Below the pieces are notes generated by a model. The model saw only the letters and a program-made list of their open reading frames with translations, had not been told where the DNA came from and did not search any database. From assembly GCA_003712055.1 (NCBI GenBank), contig RHLJ01000005.1, forward strand, positions 294,105 through 358,104: a stretch of DNA of 64,000 bases. The letters are read 5' to 3'. The position numbers were made by a program, and so were the translations under genes. Origin of the DNA: Balneola sp. Its GTDB lineage: Bacteria > Bacteroidota > Rhodothermia > Balneolales > Balneolaceae. The number at the start of each line of letters is the position of its first letter. Positions within the stretch are counted from its first letter, which is position 1. Shown piece by piece: positions 17,544 through 27,237 of this stretch.

Positions 17544-20500
17544 TGGAAAAGGGATTAAAAATACTGGGTAAAACAATGAAACGTACACGCATATCACTGA
17601 TTGGGTGTTTGATGCTCTTGGGATTATTCTCGACATCAGGATTCGCTCAACTGGCAGGGTACAATTACTATAAACCGATCACCATCAACTCAGCTCAGGT
17701 AGTTGGCTCACATACCGACTTCCCTGTACTGGTAAGTATTACCGATAGTGATTTAGCAAGCAAAGCCCGTTCAGATGGCTTTGACATCGTATTCACCACA
17801 AGCCCAGGAAGTACAACTATCCTGGATCATGAACTTGAGAGTTATAATTCGGCAGTAGGTGAACTGTTAGTTTGGGTGAAAGTGCCAACGGTATCAACAG
17901 CAGGGGAGACCATATATATGTGGTATGGAAATTCCGGAGCTACAACCAATCAGTCATCGGCCAATACCTGGTCGAATCAATTTCGAAGCGTATATCATTT
18001 GGGAAGTACTTTTACGGATGCTTCTCCGAACGGAAATGACGGTACTAATAGTGGTACTATAAATGCCACGGGAAAGATTGGGGATGCTCAGAATTTTGAT
18101 GGAGTGGATAACTACATAGCTCTTAATGATAGCTATGCTAGTACAACTGAAGCTGAAATTACTGTTTCAACCTGGTTAAGGACATCGGTTGCAGGAAACC
18201 AGGTTATTGGCTCATTTGATAGAAATGAATATTGGAGACTGGAAGTAAATGGTAATGGTGGAGGAGATGGTCAGATAGGTTGGGATTTACTAACCAGTGC
18301 GGGGCAAATTGATTTTGGCTCAACAACAAGAGTTGATGATGGCAACTGGAGATATGTAACCGGTGTTTATGATAACGGTGCTCTTCGCATATATATAGAC
18401 GGGGTAGAAGATGTAAACACAGCCCAAGGGGTGACTTTTGGTACAGGTAATACTCGATTTGGATTTATTGGAGTAGGTTCAGAAGCAGCTGGCTTTGATG
18501 GAAACCAAGGTCCTTCTAATAACTTCAACGGTGATATGGATGAATTCAGGATTTCAAATGTGGCTCGTCCTGCAAACTGGATTGAAACGGAATACAACAA
18601 CCAGAATAATCCGGCTACGTTCATCACAGTTGGAGCCGAGGCAGATATAATTCCTCCATCTACTCCCGGAAATGTGAATCTGGTAGCAAGCAGTGTCGAT
18701 TTACAGGTTTCTTTTGATGATGTAGATGAAACAGGAAGCGGTGTTACATCTTACTCGATTAAACGATCTACTTCGCAAGGATCAGGCTATGTGCAAATAG
18801 GAACACTTCCTGACGACGAAAGTCCTTCTTACACCTACATCGACAATACGGTAGTTCTTGGTACTACTTATTACTATGTAGTTTCAGCAACCGATAATGA
18901 TGGAAATGTAGGGCCTAACTCATTAGAAGTTTTCGGAGAATTAACCGGGCCAGTTGATACAACTCCTCCATCTCTGATATTAGCTTTAGTAGAAGACGAT
19001 TTACTTATCCTGGACTATGACGAAGCACTAGATGAAAGCTCAGTGCCAATAGTATTCAACTATGTCCTCAGGGTAAATGGTATCATCGAAAATATCAGCT
19101 CCGCCTCAATTACAGGAGATAAAGTATTCCTGACTTTACAATCAGCAGTCTCTCCGGGAGATAATGTAACGCTTGATTATACCACAGCTATAAATCCAAG
19201 CCCGGTTCAGGATTTAGCTGGCAATGACGCTCCAGCGTTTTCCAATGTGCAGATTAGTAATCAACTGCCGTTTAACTCAGGATTCGGCCCTGATCCGTGT
19301 CCTATACTAAATGGGCAAGATGTAGCCTGGGCTTGTTTTGATGGAAGTTTTGGTGGTACTACTATGACTGCCGAAGTAGGTGGATTGGTAATTGGTACTA
19401 TAAATGCTATAGGAGCAAATGCCACTTTCTCACCAAATGCTTTGCAACAATGGGATAGCGGTGTTTTTGCAGGCGATCAGCTTAATGGGCCACAGGTGAA
19501 TCCGTCCGGAGCTTCAGGTGATGCAACTTCTTTCGATATAGTTATTCCTTCTACTGTTCCTTCTGACGCTATTGTATTCTCATTAAATCGTTTACGACCA
19601 GATAGTGGAGCTACTACCTATACTATGGAAGCATTTGATGGGGGTAATCAACGAATTGATTTGAGTGGATGGCTTACTGGCCAGGGTACAGATGGCGGTG
19701 TTTGTACTAATACTGTGAATTTAAACTATACCAATGGGAATGAAACCATTGAATTTGTACCAACTTTATCCGCAAATCCGTCATGTGCCTCTTCTTCAAC
19801 TCCTATTTGGTTTAGAATAGATCAACCAGGTGTAGAGCGGATTGAAATAAGAAAGGTTGCTACAGATCCGGATAATATCTTCCTCGGAATGGGTATTGTA
19901 GCTGATTTCGGTGATGCCCCAAGTGCTTATAACACTACCTATAGTTCACGATCAGTACCACCAGCTTTTCATTTATTGAATAATACAAGTCCGAATACGG
20001 TGTTCTTTGGAGCTACTGTTGATGGAGACGGAAACGGAGCGATAAGTACCAGTTCAAATGGTGATGACACGGAGTCTACAGGTATTGGTAATGGGGATGA
20101 TGAAGATGCGATCTCTGTATTGGCAAGTCTCAATACCGCTCAAACAGAATATAGCACTACGCTTGTATGTACTGATGGTGATTATGTAGGTGGATGGATT
20201 GATTTCGATCAATCTAACAGCTTTGATACTGAAGAATTTGATTCAGCTATATGTTCAAGTGGGAGCGTGGTTCTTAATTGGAGTGGTATTAGTGGAACAG
20301 TTACGGGAAGTACACATGCTCGATTTAGAATTGCCAGTAATGCCAACGATGTTGCAAGTCCTACGGGTTGGGCTACAGATGGAGAGGTAGAAGATTATCC
20401 AATCCAAATCATCGAACCTCCACAACCTGACCTGGAAATCAGTAAAACTGTGGATATATCCACTCCTGTTGAAGCTGATACGGTTGTTTTTACAGTGAAA

Positions 20501-23500
20501 GTGAAAAACCTGGGTCCTGACCCAGCTACTAATATCCAGGTTACGGATCAATTACCTGCAGGAGTTACCTATTTCAGTGCGATAGCTTCACAGGGAAGTT
20601 ATGTTAATGGCACTGGAATCTGGACCGTTGGGAATATCGCTGCTGGAGATTCAGCTACGTTATCAATTGACGTTTCGGTAGATGGTGGTACGCTTGGTCA
20701 AACCATAACAAATACTGCGTCTATTACCTCTTTGGGTGAAACCGATCCAAATCTTTCAAATAATTCGGCTTCATCAGGTATTACCGTAGTACCTGAGTCA
20801 GCAGATATAGCATTGGGAATAACTGTAGATGATAATACAGCCCTGGAAGGCCAGCTATTAACATTTACTATTACTGCAACAAACAATGGCCCTAAACAGG
20901 CGACTGGGTTGACTATAATAGACCAGATTCCAACGGGGCTAACATTCCAGGCTTCCACTCCAACAGCAGGAACATATAATAATAGTACAGGTATCTGGGA
21001 TATTGGCAACCTTGGCGTTGGAGTAACAGAAACACTTAGTCTTGTGGTATCAGTAAATGCAGGTACTGAGGGAAGCCAGATTACGAATTCAGCGGATGTA
21101 AATACGGTTCTTCAAACCGATCCAAATGCTGCAAATAATACGGTATCACAACTTATTGATGTGGTAACCCCTGGTTATCCTGCTAATTGTAACGAAATAC
21201 CAATTCTTTCCTTTACAGGTTCAACAGTAATAAGTGGTAGTCCGGGGCAGGTTGGAGCTACTTATCGATTCAATTCAGTGGCTCCTGGTGTTTATGCTGA
21301 GTTTGAAATCATCACTATTAATAATGCAATCCTTGTGAATTTTGACCAGATTGCATCGGGTGGGGTAGATGGTTGGTTTCAGCCACAAATTGAAGCAGAT
21401 GATAAGAGCCTAGATGAAGGGTATATAGATTTCGAAATTAGCTTCTTTGATTCTGTTACCGGTAATCCAAGATATTTAACCTTTGCAGCTTCTGCCGTTG
21501 ATGTGGATGGAGATCCTAATGGTGCAAGGGAATTCGCTGGTTTCCAAAGGCTTACATCATTTACCGTAGAAACGAATACAGATCTTATTCAAAATACGGA
21601 AGGAATATTTACCACCTTCGAATCAGCTCAACCCGTAGTGGTTCCTGGTATTGATCCAAACGATACAAACAACCTCGCTTTTACAACTTACACTAATGAA
21701 CCAAAGTTCAGGTTAAGGGCCGGAATCAAAGATCCTACACCGAATGGCTTCCTTCAACGTCTATTCGCTTTCAATTTTGAGCCATGTGTGATCAACAATT
21801 TCACTAATCCAACATCTTCTGATATCGTCGATGTTTCTGTGATCAAAACCGTTGATTTTGCTAGTCCGGCGGTAGGGGATACGGTCACTTATACCATTAA
21901 AGCCAAAAATGAGCAAGGTAACTCGGTAGGTAATGTTGAAATCACTGATCAGCTTCCCAATGGATTAACTTTCGTTTCTGCTACTGCTACCCAGGGAACT
22001 TACGATAGTAATACAGATATCTGGGACATTGGGACATTATCTGGTCAGCAGGTGGTAACACTCACTCTAAAGGCCGAGGTTGATGCAGGTCAGGAAGGTA
22101 ATACGATAAGCAACACAGCAACCCTTACCAATAACACCGGAACAGATGGGAATGCCTCTAATAATTCGGGGTCAGTAAATATTATCGTATTCGATCCTGG
22201 ATCCGGTTTGACCTGTAATGAGCCTCCGTTCTTCTCATTTACGAACCCAACTATCGAGTTAGGAGTTCCATTGCAAGTTAATGCGCTGTATCGTTTTAGT
22301 AATGTTACCTCAGGGGTGGATGCACTTGTTCAGGTAGTAGCCATTAACAATGCAACTCTAGACGCTATTGATAATGATGGGCTTGCTAATTCGCCAGCAA
22401 ACTTTAGCCCGTTTTTCACGGCATTAGGTGGCGGTGGGTACGTTGATTTCAATATTACATTAGTTCAAACAGGTACGCTACTTCCAGTTAAGCAGAATTT
22501 TGCCCTTACTGGTCTCGATATAGATGGCTTTAATAACGGTTCAGGAGGTACGGTTAGAGATTACCTTGGTTTTGCACAAAACCAGTCCAATACGGTTGAA
22601 TTTGCTACTAACCTTGCAGTTTCTAATGCTGGCCCGTTCCAGCTTTTTGAATCGAATGTTACTACTGATGGAAATGGCACATTTGATACCGATCATATGG
22701 CTTACATCGTGTATAACTACACCTCGACTTTCGATTTAAGGACTGGAGGCTTTACTTCAGCCAGTTATTCTGATGATCGTTTAGTTGATATAGACTTCAC
22801 ACAGTGTAGAAATCAGGATTTCAATAATCCTGTGGTAACTACCAGGGATGCAGATATTGCGGTAGTTAAGACGGTTGATGAGCCTAATCCACTAGAAAAT
22901 GGGACAGTTAATTTCACGATTATAGCTATCAATAATGGCCCTGAGAGTGCAACAGAGCTCGATATTAATGAGACAATACCTGCAGGATTAACACTTGTTC
23001 AGGCTACTCCAAGTCAAGGTTCTTACAACCAGTTAACTAATCTTTGGCAAGTAGGGACTCTCCCTACTGGAAATTCAGCCACTCTTGTTCTTGAAACCAC
23101 GGTTAACTCAGGGTTGTCCCAGGATTCATTGGTTAATAAGACATTCGTCAATGGCTTAAATCAAAGCGATCCGAATATTGCGAATGATACCTCCACGGTA
23201 GCTATCTATATCAGTATTCCTATTTCAGGTACAGTTTTCGAGGATATTACAGGCGATGGATACCAGGAAGACACCAATTTTGGAGATGCATCAGGAGACC
23301 AGCAGGGACTGGAAGATGTGGTAGTTCACTTATTCAAAGATGGAGGAGATGGATTAGCTACTGGTAGCGATGATGTTTATGTCACTTCTGATACAACGAG
23401 CAATACTGGAGGTTATTCATTCCAGATTGGTGAAGATGCAGATTTCTGGATTGTAGTGGATTCAAGAAGCGGGGAGCTTTCGAATGGTACTACTTGGGCA

Positions 23501-26500
23501 GAGCAAACCTATGCAGCTTCCGGCGCTTTATGTGAAGATGGAGCAGGGAATACTGCCGAAACTACCTCTCTGGGGCATTGCTTTGGAGGTCGAAGAGGAG
23601 ATGTATCTGATAATATCCCTGCTAACCCTACTGGCTCTGACCTGGCTAATGCAGAACATGTGATAAAGAGAACAGTTTCAGGTACTGGAATCACTGGTAT
23701 TGATTTTGGATTCAGTTTCAATGTGGTTACCAATACGGATGATGACGACGAAGATGGAACTGCTTCACGCCGTGCTCAGGGAACACTTCATCAGTTCATA
23801 CTTAACGCTAATGAAATATCAGGTGCAAATTCGATGCGATTTGTTCCTGCGGTTCCAACCAACAGCTCTGGAAGTGGTGGGAATTGGTGGACAACAACCA
23901 TTCAAGTAGCTTTGCCTACTGTTACAGATCAACTGACAACCATTGATGGTACTGCTTACCAGAACACTGCTCCAACTACAGTAAGAGACGATAATACAGG
24001 AACCGTAGGAACTGGAGGAACAGTTGGAGTAGATAACCTTGTTCTGGATCCCTTCCAAAGAAAAGAACTTGAAGTCAATTTAAATGACAGGGGAGGAACG
24101 GCCTTTGCAATAAATAGTACAGGAGCTGTAGTAGTTCGAAATACTGCATTTTATAACAGCCTCTATGGTGTAAATGTACTATCTGTATCAAATGGTTTAA
24201 TAGAAGATAACTTCTTTGGATTGAGAGCAGATGGGGCGGCCGTTACTTTTGGTGAGCGATTCAATAGAGGTATTCTTTTCTCAGGAGGCTCAGCGACTAG
24301 TGCATTAATCCAGGAAAACTATATAACTGCTTCTACCATATCGGGTATCTATTCTGATAATGCTAATACTACAATTACTGTATTTAAGAATGAGATTACG
24401 GCAACTGCTCAAACAAATGCTCAGGGAGATGCAGTTGAAGGATTTGGTACCTGGACAGTAGAACGGAATCTGATTTACAATAACGGTAATTCTAGCAGCT
24501 CAGCTACTAATGGGGGTAGTGGTATTGAAATAGGAACGAATTCAGGTTCTTCAAGCGGGCACACTATTCGTAACAACACCATCAGTGGAAATACAATAGC
24601 AGGTATTACCATTTTAAATAATGTTACCGCATCCCTGGTTGAAAAGAACATTATCAATGGTAACGGTACCAACTTCACCTCAGCAACCACTAAAAGTGGG
24701 GCAGGGATTAAACTCCTTTCTCCAACCGGAGCTGCACAGGAAGGAATTAGAATTACCCAAAACAGTTTCTATGATAATGAGGGAATTTCCATTGATGTGG
24801 GCTATTCTTCTACAAGTATAGCTGATGGTGTTTCTCCAAATGATGGAGTATTGCAAGGTGCTGCAACAACTCCTAACAGAGGTCTTGATTACCCGGTATT
24901 CACCCTTGCTACTCTCGAAAATGGGGTACTTAGTGTAGAAGGATATGTAGGTACCACTACTACAAAATTAGCAGGTGTATACACTATAGAAGTATATAAA
25001 GCTGAGGATGATGGTGATAGCGACGCACTGGTTGAAGTTGGAGGATCGCTCACATTACCTCATGGTGAAGGGCGGGATTATATCGCTACTATTACAACAA
25101 ATAGTGATGGTACCTTTAGTACCAACATCACCTTACCAGGTTCGCCTACATTGGCATTCAATGATCGAATTACTGCTATTTCGATAAGTGCTGCAAATAA
25201 TACTTCTGAATTTGGTGCCAACCAGAGAGTGGTACCTACAGGGGTAAGTATCAGTGGTTTTGTATTTCATGATACCAACCACAACATGATCCAGGATGCT
25301 ACTGAAGCAGGATTGGTAAATGTGACGATTGTACTTTATAACACTGCTCTAAATAATTGTAAGAGTGTTCTTACAGATTCAAATGGACGATACGAGTTCA
25401 CAAATGTACTTAACGGCAATTATGATCTAATTGAATCCTTCGGTCAAAGTGTTCCAACACCTGACATCTGTACTCCTGCAGAAACTGATCCGGATGACTT
25501 TACTTCTACAACTCCAAACCTGCGTTCAGTCACAGTAAACAACCTTCCTGTATTCCAGGATTTTGGAGATTATGAAGGAATAAAAATAACAGGAACGGTA
25601 TTTAATGATAACGGGGTAGCAAGCGGTACTGCCAATGATGCCTTACAAAACGGAGGAGAGTTAGGTTTTGGTAATCAAACGGTTACAGCATTTACCGGAG
25701 ATGATAATTTAATTGAACAAGTGGTATCTGCTGCAGATGGCACCTATGAACTGTATGTCCCTAAATCGATTGTGGATGAAGGTGGTACAGTTAAAGTAGT
25801 AGAGACGAATGGAGCTGAAAAAATCTCAACAGGAGGCTCAGCCGGTACCACTGGTGGAAGCTACGATATTGCTAATGACCGAACTACATTCACTATTACA
25901 CTTGGTACAATATACACTGGGGTAGATTTTGCCGATGTATCTGTAAGTAGGTTATTAACTAATGGTGAAAAAGTTGTACTTCCGGGAGCAGCAGTTTCCT
26001 ACCAACATATTTTTGAAGCAAGAACAGCAGGAGATGTAGTATTTACTACTACCAATTTATTCAATCCTGATCCGCCAAATTGGCCGGTGATTTTATATGA
26101 GGATTTGAACTGTAATGGTACCACTGATTCTGGAGAACCGATTATTCTTTCGACAGATACCAGATCAGTTTCAGCAGATCAACAAATTTGCTTAGTGGTA
26201 ACAGTTACTGCTCCAAATGGCTTAAATGATGGTGCTTCAGCTAATACAACCGTTTCGGCCACTTTTACATTGAGTAATACGAGTCCTGCTATTCAAGAAA
26301 TATTAACCAGAACCGATCTTACAACGGTATCTACTACTCAGGCAGGTTTGGTAATCCTTAAATCAGTAGATAAGCCACAAGCATTACCTGGTGCTACTTT
26401 AGTATACTCTATCAATTACGAAAATCTGGGTGACGAACCGATAACCCAGGTCGAAATAACCGACGTAATCCCTAACTACACCACTTATTTATCAAGTAGC

Positions 26501-26647
26501 TGTGGTACGTTACCAACTGGGATCACAAATTGTACGATTACAGCTCCAAGTATCGGATCGATGGGTACGGTTCGCTGGACCTTTACAGGGACTTTAGACC
26601 CCGGCCAAACAGGCATAGTATCATTCACAGTAAAAATTGACGATTAA
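17543..26647 (+). CDS. Giant exported multi-domain adhesin-like protein (DUF2341, LamG, FN3, GEVED, DUF11, SdrD-B, beta-helix)
   Basis: About 3034 residues. The ATG at 17543 overlaps the previous stop (TGATG); an ATG at 17576 gives the neatest signal peptide (MKRTRISLIGCLMLLGLF, cleavage near GFA-QLA). Rough order: DUF2341 (42-141), LamG (151-341, HLGSTFTDASPNGNDGT), FN3 (371-464), Ig-like (473-574), GEVED (789-964, GGWIDFDQSNSFDTEE), DUF11 pairs (964-1211), an unknown Cys-containing domain (1212-1425), DUF11 (1428-1551), a second copy of that domain (1553-1761), DUF11 (1771-1891), SdrD-B (1892-2059), CSLREAD-like plus right-handed beta-helix (2174-2421), two SdrD-B-like units, then a C-terminal pair like that of the 7604 gene, ending FTVKIDD. 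No T9SS tail. Ligand-binding tip is an inference. Confidence 0.85.
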   Translation: MEKGLKILGKTMKRTRISLIGCLMLLGLFSTSGFAQLAGYNYYKPITINSAQVVGSHTDFPVLVSITDSDLASKARSDGFDIVFTTSPGSTTILDHELESYNSAVGELLVWVKVPTVSTAGETIYMWYGNSGATTNQSSANTWSNQFRSVYHLGSTFTDASPNGNDGTNSGTINATGKIGDAQNFDGVDNYIALNDSYASTTEAEITVSTWLRTSVAGNQVIGSFDRNEYWRLEVNGNGGGDGQIGWDLLTSAGQIDFGSTTRVDDGNWRYVTGVYDNGALRIYIDGVEDVNTAQGVTFGTGNTRFGFIGVGSEAAGFDGNQGPSNNFNGDMDEFRISNVARPANWIETEYNNQNNPATFITVGAEADIIPPSTPGNVNLVASSVDLQVSFDDVDETGSGVTSYSIKRSTSQGSGYVQIGTLPDDESPSYTYIDNTVVLGTTYYYVVSATDNDGNVGPNSLEVFGELTGPVDTTPPSLILALVEDDLLILDYDEALDESSVPIVFNYVLRVNGIIENISSASITGDKVFLTLQSAVSPGDNVTLDYTTAINPSPVQDLAGNDAPAFSNVQISNQLPFNSGFGPDPCPILNGQDVAWACFDGSFGGTTMTAEVGGLVIGTINAIGANATFSPNALQQWDSGVFAGDQLNGPQVNPSGASGDATSFDIVIPSTVPSDAIVFSLNRLRPDSGATTYTMEAFDGGNQRIDLSGWLTGQGTDGGVCTNTVNLNYTNGNETIEFVPTLSANPSCASSSTPIWFRIDQPGVERIEIRKVATDPDNIFLGMGIVADFGDAPSAYNTTYSSRSVPPAFHLLNNTSPNTVFFGATVDGDGNGAISTSSNGDDTESTGIGNGDDEDAISVLASLNTAQTEYSTTLVCTDGDYVGGWIDFDQSNSFDTEEFDSAICSSGSVVLNWSGISGTVTGSTHARFRIASNANDVASPTGWATDGEVEDYPIQIIEPPQPDLEISKTVDISTPVEADTVVFTVKVKNLGPDPATNIQVTDQLPAGVTYFSAIASQGSYVNGTGIWTVGNIAAGDSATLSIDVSVDGGTLGQTITNTASITSLGETDPNLSNNSASSGITVVPESADIALGITVDDNTALEGQLLTFTITATNNGPKQATGLTIIDQIPTGLTFQASTPTAGTYNNSTGIWDIGNLGVGVTETLSLVVSVNAGTEGSQITNSADVNTVLQTDPNAANNTVSQLIDVVTPGYPANCNEIPILSFTGSTVISGSPGQVGATYRFNSVAPGVYAEFEIITINNAILVNFDQIASGGVDGWFQPQIEADDKSLDEGYIDFEISFFDSVTGNPRYLTFAASAVDVDGDPNGAREFAGFQRLTSFTVETNTDLIQNTEGIFTTFESAQPVVVPGIDPNDTNNLAFTTYTNEPKFRLRAGIKDPTPNGFLQRLFAFNFEPCVINNFTNPTSSDIVDVSVIKTVDFASPAVGDTVTYTIKAKNEQGNSVGNVEITDQLPNGLTFVSATATQGTYDSNTDIWDIGTLSGQQVVTLTLKAEVDAGQEGNTISNTATLTNNTGTDGNASNNSGSVNIIVFDPGSGLTCNEPPFFSFTNPTIELGVPLQVNALYRFSNVTSGVDALVQVVAINNATLDAIDNDGLANSPANFSPFFTALGGGGYVDFNITLVQTGTLLPVKQNFALTGLDIDGFNNGSGGTVRDYLGFAQNQSNTVEFATNLAVSNAGPFQLFESNVTTDGNGTFDTDHMAYIVYNYTSTFDLRTGGFTSASYSDDRLVDIDFTQCRNQDFNNPVVTTRDADIAVVKTVDEPNPLENGTVNFTIIAINNGPESATELDINETIPAGLTLVQATPSQGSYNQLTNLWQVGTLPTGNSATLVLETTVNSGLSQDSLVNKTFVNGLNQSDPNIANDTSTVAIYISIPISGTVFEDITGDGYQEDTNFGDASGDQQGLEDVVVHLFKDGGDGLATGSDDVYVTSDTTSNTGGYSFQIGEDADFWIVVDSRSGELSNGTTWAEQTYAASGALCEDGAGNTAETTSLGHCFGGRRGDVSDNIPANPTGSDLANAEHVIKRTVSGTGITGIDFGFSFNVVTNTDDDDEDGTASRRAQGTLHQFILNANEISGANSMRFVPAVPTNSSGSGGNWWTTTIQVALPTVTDQLTTIDGTAYQNTAPTTVRDDNTGTVGTGGTVGVDNLVLDPFQRKELEVNLNDRGGTAFAINSTGAVVVRNTAFYNSLYGVNVLSVSNGLIEDNFFGLRADGAAVTFGERFNRGILFSGGSATSALIQENYITASTISGIYSDNANTTITVFKNEITATAQTNAQGDAVEGFGTWTVERNLIYNNGNSSSSATNGGSGIEIGTNSGSSSGHTIRNNTISGNTIAGITILNNVTASLVEKNIINGNGTNFTSATTKSGAGIKLLSPTGAAQEGIRITQNSFYDNEGISIDVGYSSTSIADGVSPNDGVLQGAATTPNRGLDYPVFTLATLENGVLSVEGYVGTTTTKLAGVYTIEVYKAEDDGDSDALVEVGGSLTLPHGEGRDYIATITTNSDGTFSTNITLPGSPTLAFNDRITAISISAANNTSEFGANQRVVPTGVSISGFVFHDTNHNMIQDATEAGLVNVTIVLYNTALNNCKSVLTDSNGRYEFTNVLNGNYDLIESFGQSVPTPDICTPAETDPDDFTSTTPNLRSVTVNNLPVFQDFGDYEGIKITGTVFNDNGVASGTANDALQNGGELGFGNQTVTAFTGDDNLIEQVVSAADGTYELYVPKSIVDEGGTVKVVETNGAEKISTGGSAGTTGGSYDIANDRTTFTITLGTIYTGVDFADVSVSRLLTNGEKVVLPGAAVSYQHIFEARTAGDVVFTTTNLFNPDPPNWPVILYEDLNCNGTTDSGEPIILSTDTRSVSADQQICLVVTVTAPNGLNDGASANTTVSATFTLSNTSPAIQEILTRTDLTTVSTTQAGLVILKSVDKPQALPGATLVYSINYENLGDEPITQVEITDVIPNYTTYLSSSCGTLPTGITNCTITAPSIGSMGTVRWTFTGTLDPGQTGIVSFTVKIDD

Positions 26648-26659
26648 AAAAAGAGAGTA

Positions 26660-27043
26660 ATGACGATCAATAATAAACCACTCGTATTCATAGTAGAAGA
26701 TAATATTGCCTATCGTATGTTGATAAGTCGGGTGCTTCAAAACAAAGGCTTCATGGTCATGGTATTTGAAAACGGCCGCAAAGCAGCTGATATGCTGCAG
26801 CATATAAAACCTAAACTGATTGTATCTGATATTGAAATGCCTCGAATGGATGGATTTGAATTTAAAGATTATGTAAGAAGGAATTTTGAGGATACGATTC
26901 CATTCATTTATCTGTCATCAGTAACAAATGAGGAGGTAAAAGAAAGGGCTCAACTACTTGGAGCTACAAAAATGTTGAAAAAGCCGGTTTCTCCTGATGA
27001 TTTAAAGCAGACTATTGATGAGGTATTAAATAAATGCTACTGA
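26660..27043 (+). CDS. Single-domain response regulator (CheY-like receiver)
   Basis: 127 residues, all receiver domain. The acidic pair Glu13/Asp14, phospho-acceptor Asp57 (LIVSDIEMPRMDGFEF), Ser86/Ser87 and Lys108 (KKPV) are in place, so it should be phosphorylated. There is no output domain, so it must act by protein contact. It starts 12 bases after the giant DUF11 gene on the same strand and could be the last gene of that transcript, which suggests a link with surface-fibre production or motility. No histidine kinase is adjacent. Confidence 0.93.
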   Translation: MTINNKPLVFIVEDNIAYRMLISRVLQNKGFMVMVFENGRKAADMLQHIKPKLIVSDIEMPRMDGFEFKDYVRRNFEDTIPFIYLSSVTNEEVKERAQLLGATKMLKKPVSPDDLKQTIDEVLNKCY

Positions 27044-27057
27044 ATTGCTACGCAATA

Positions 27058-27113
27058 GTTATTAGTTAATGGTTATTGGTGAATCATCTTTCCAATAACC
27101 ATTAACTAATAAC
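27058..27113. repeat. Perfect 22-bp inverted repeat (TTAGTTAATGGTTATT family), copy 1
   Basis: Left arm 27058-27079 (GTTATTAGTTAATGGTTATT plus GG) and right arm 27092-27113 are perfect reverse complements around a 12-base loop. The element lies between the response regulator and recO, where it may end transcription or be a small mobile palindrome. The same arms, with one mismatch, recur nested inside a larger element at 34426-34597. Confidence 0.85.
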
Positions 27114-27237
27114 CAATAACACTATGGTATCTTAACTGAACAGAAAAGTGAACAATGTGAATAATTCAATGGCATTTATTTAAGTTTGGTTACTTTCCCA
27201 AAAATTTTTCGATCCCTTGCTCATATTCAATTAAAAC

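Noticed and set aside
7604..26647. Possible CRISPR or DNA-level tandem repeats in the DUF11 genes
   Set aside because: The repeats are at protein level, about 120 residues long and diverged; no short identical units with regular spacers are seen.
7057..26647. Type IX secretion tails on the DUF11 proteins
   Set aside because: None ends with a Por-type tail (NYPNPFNP, SGVYxY); only the gene at 46568 has one.
10904..26803. Several 60-100 codon open frames on the minus strand within the giant genes
   Set aside because: They lie antisense to long coherent beta-domain proteins and show no motif or start context of their own.
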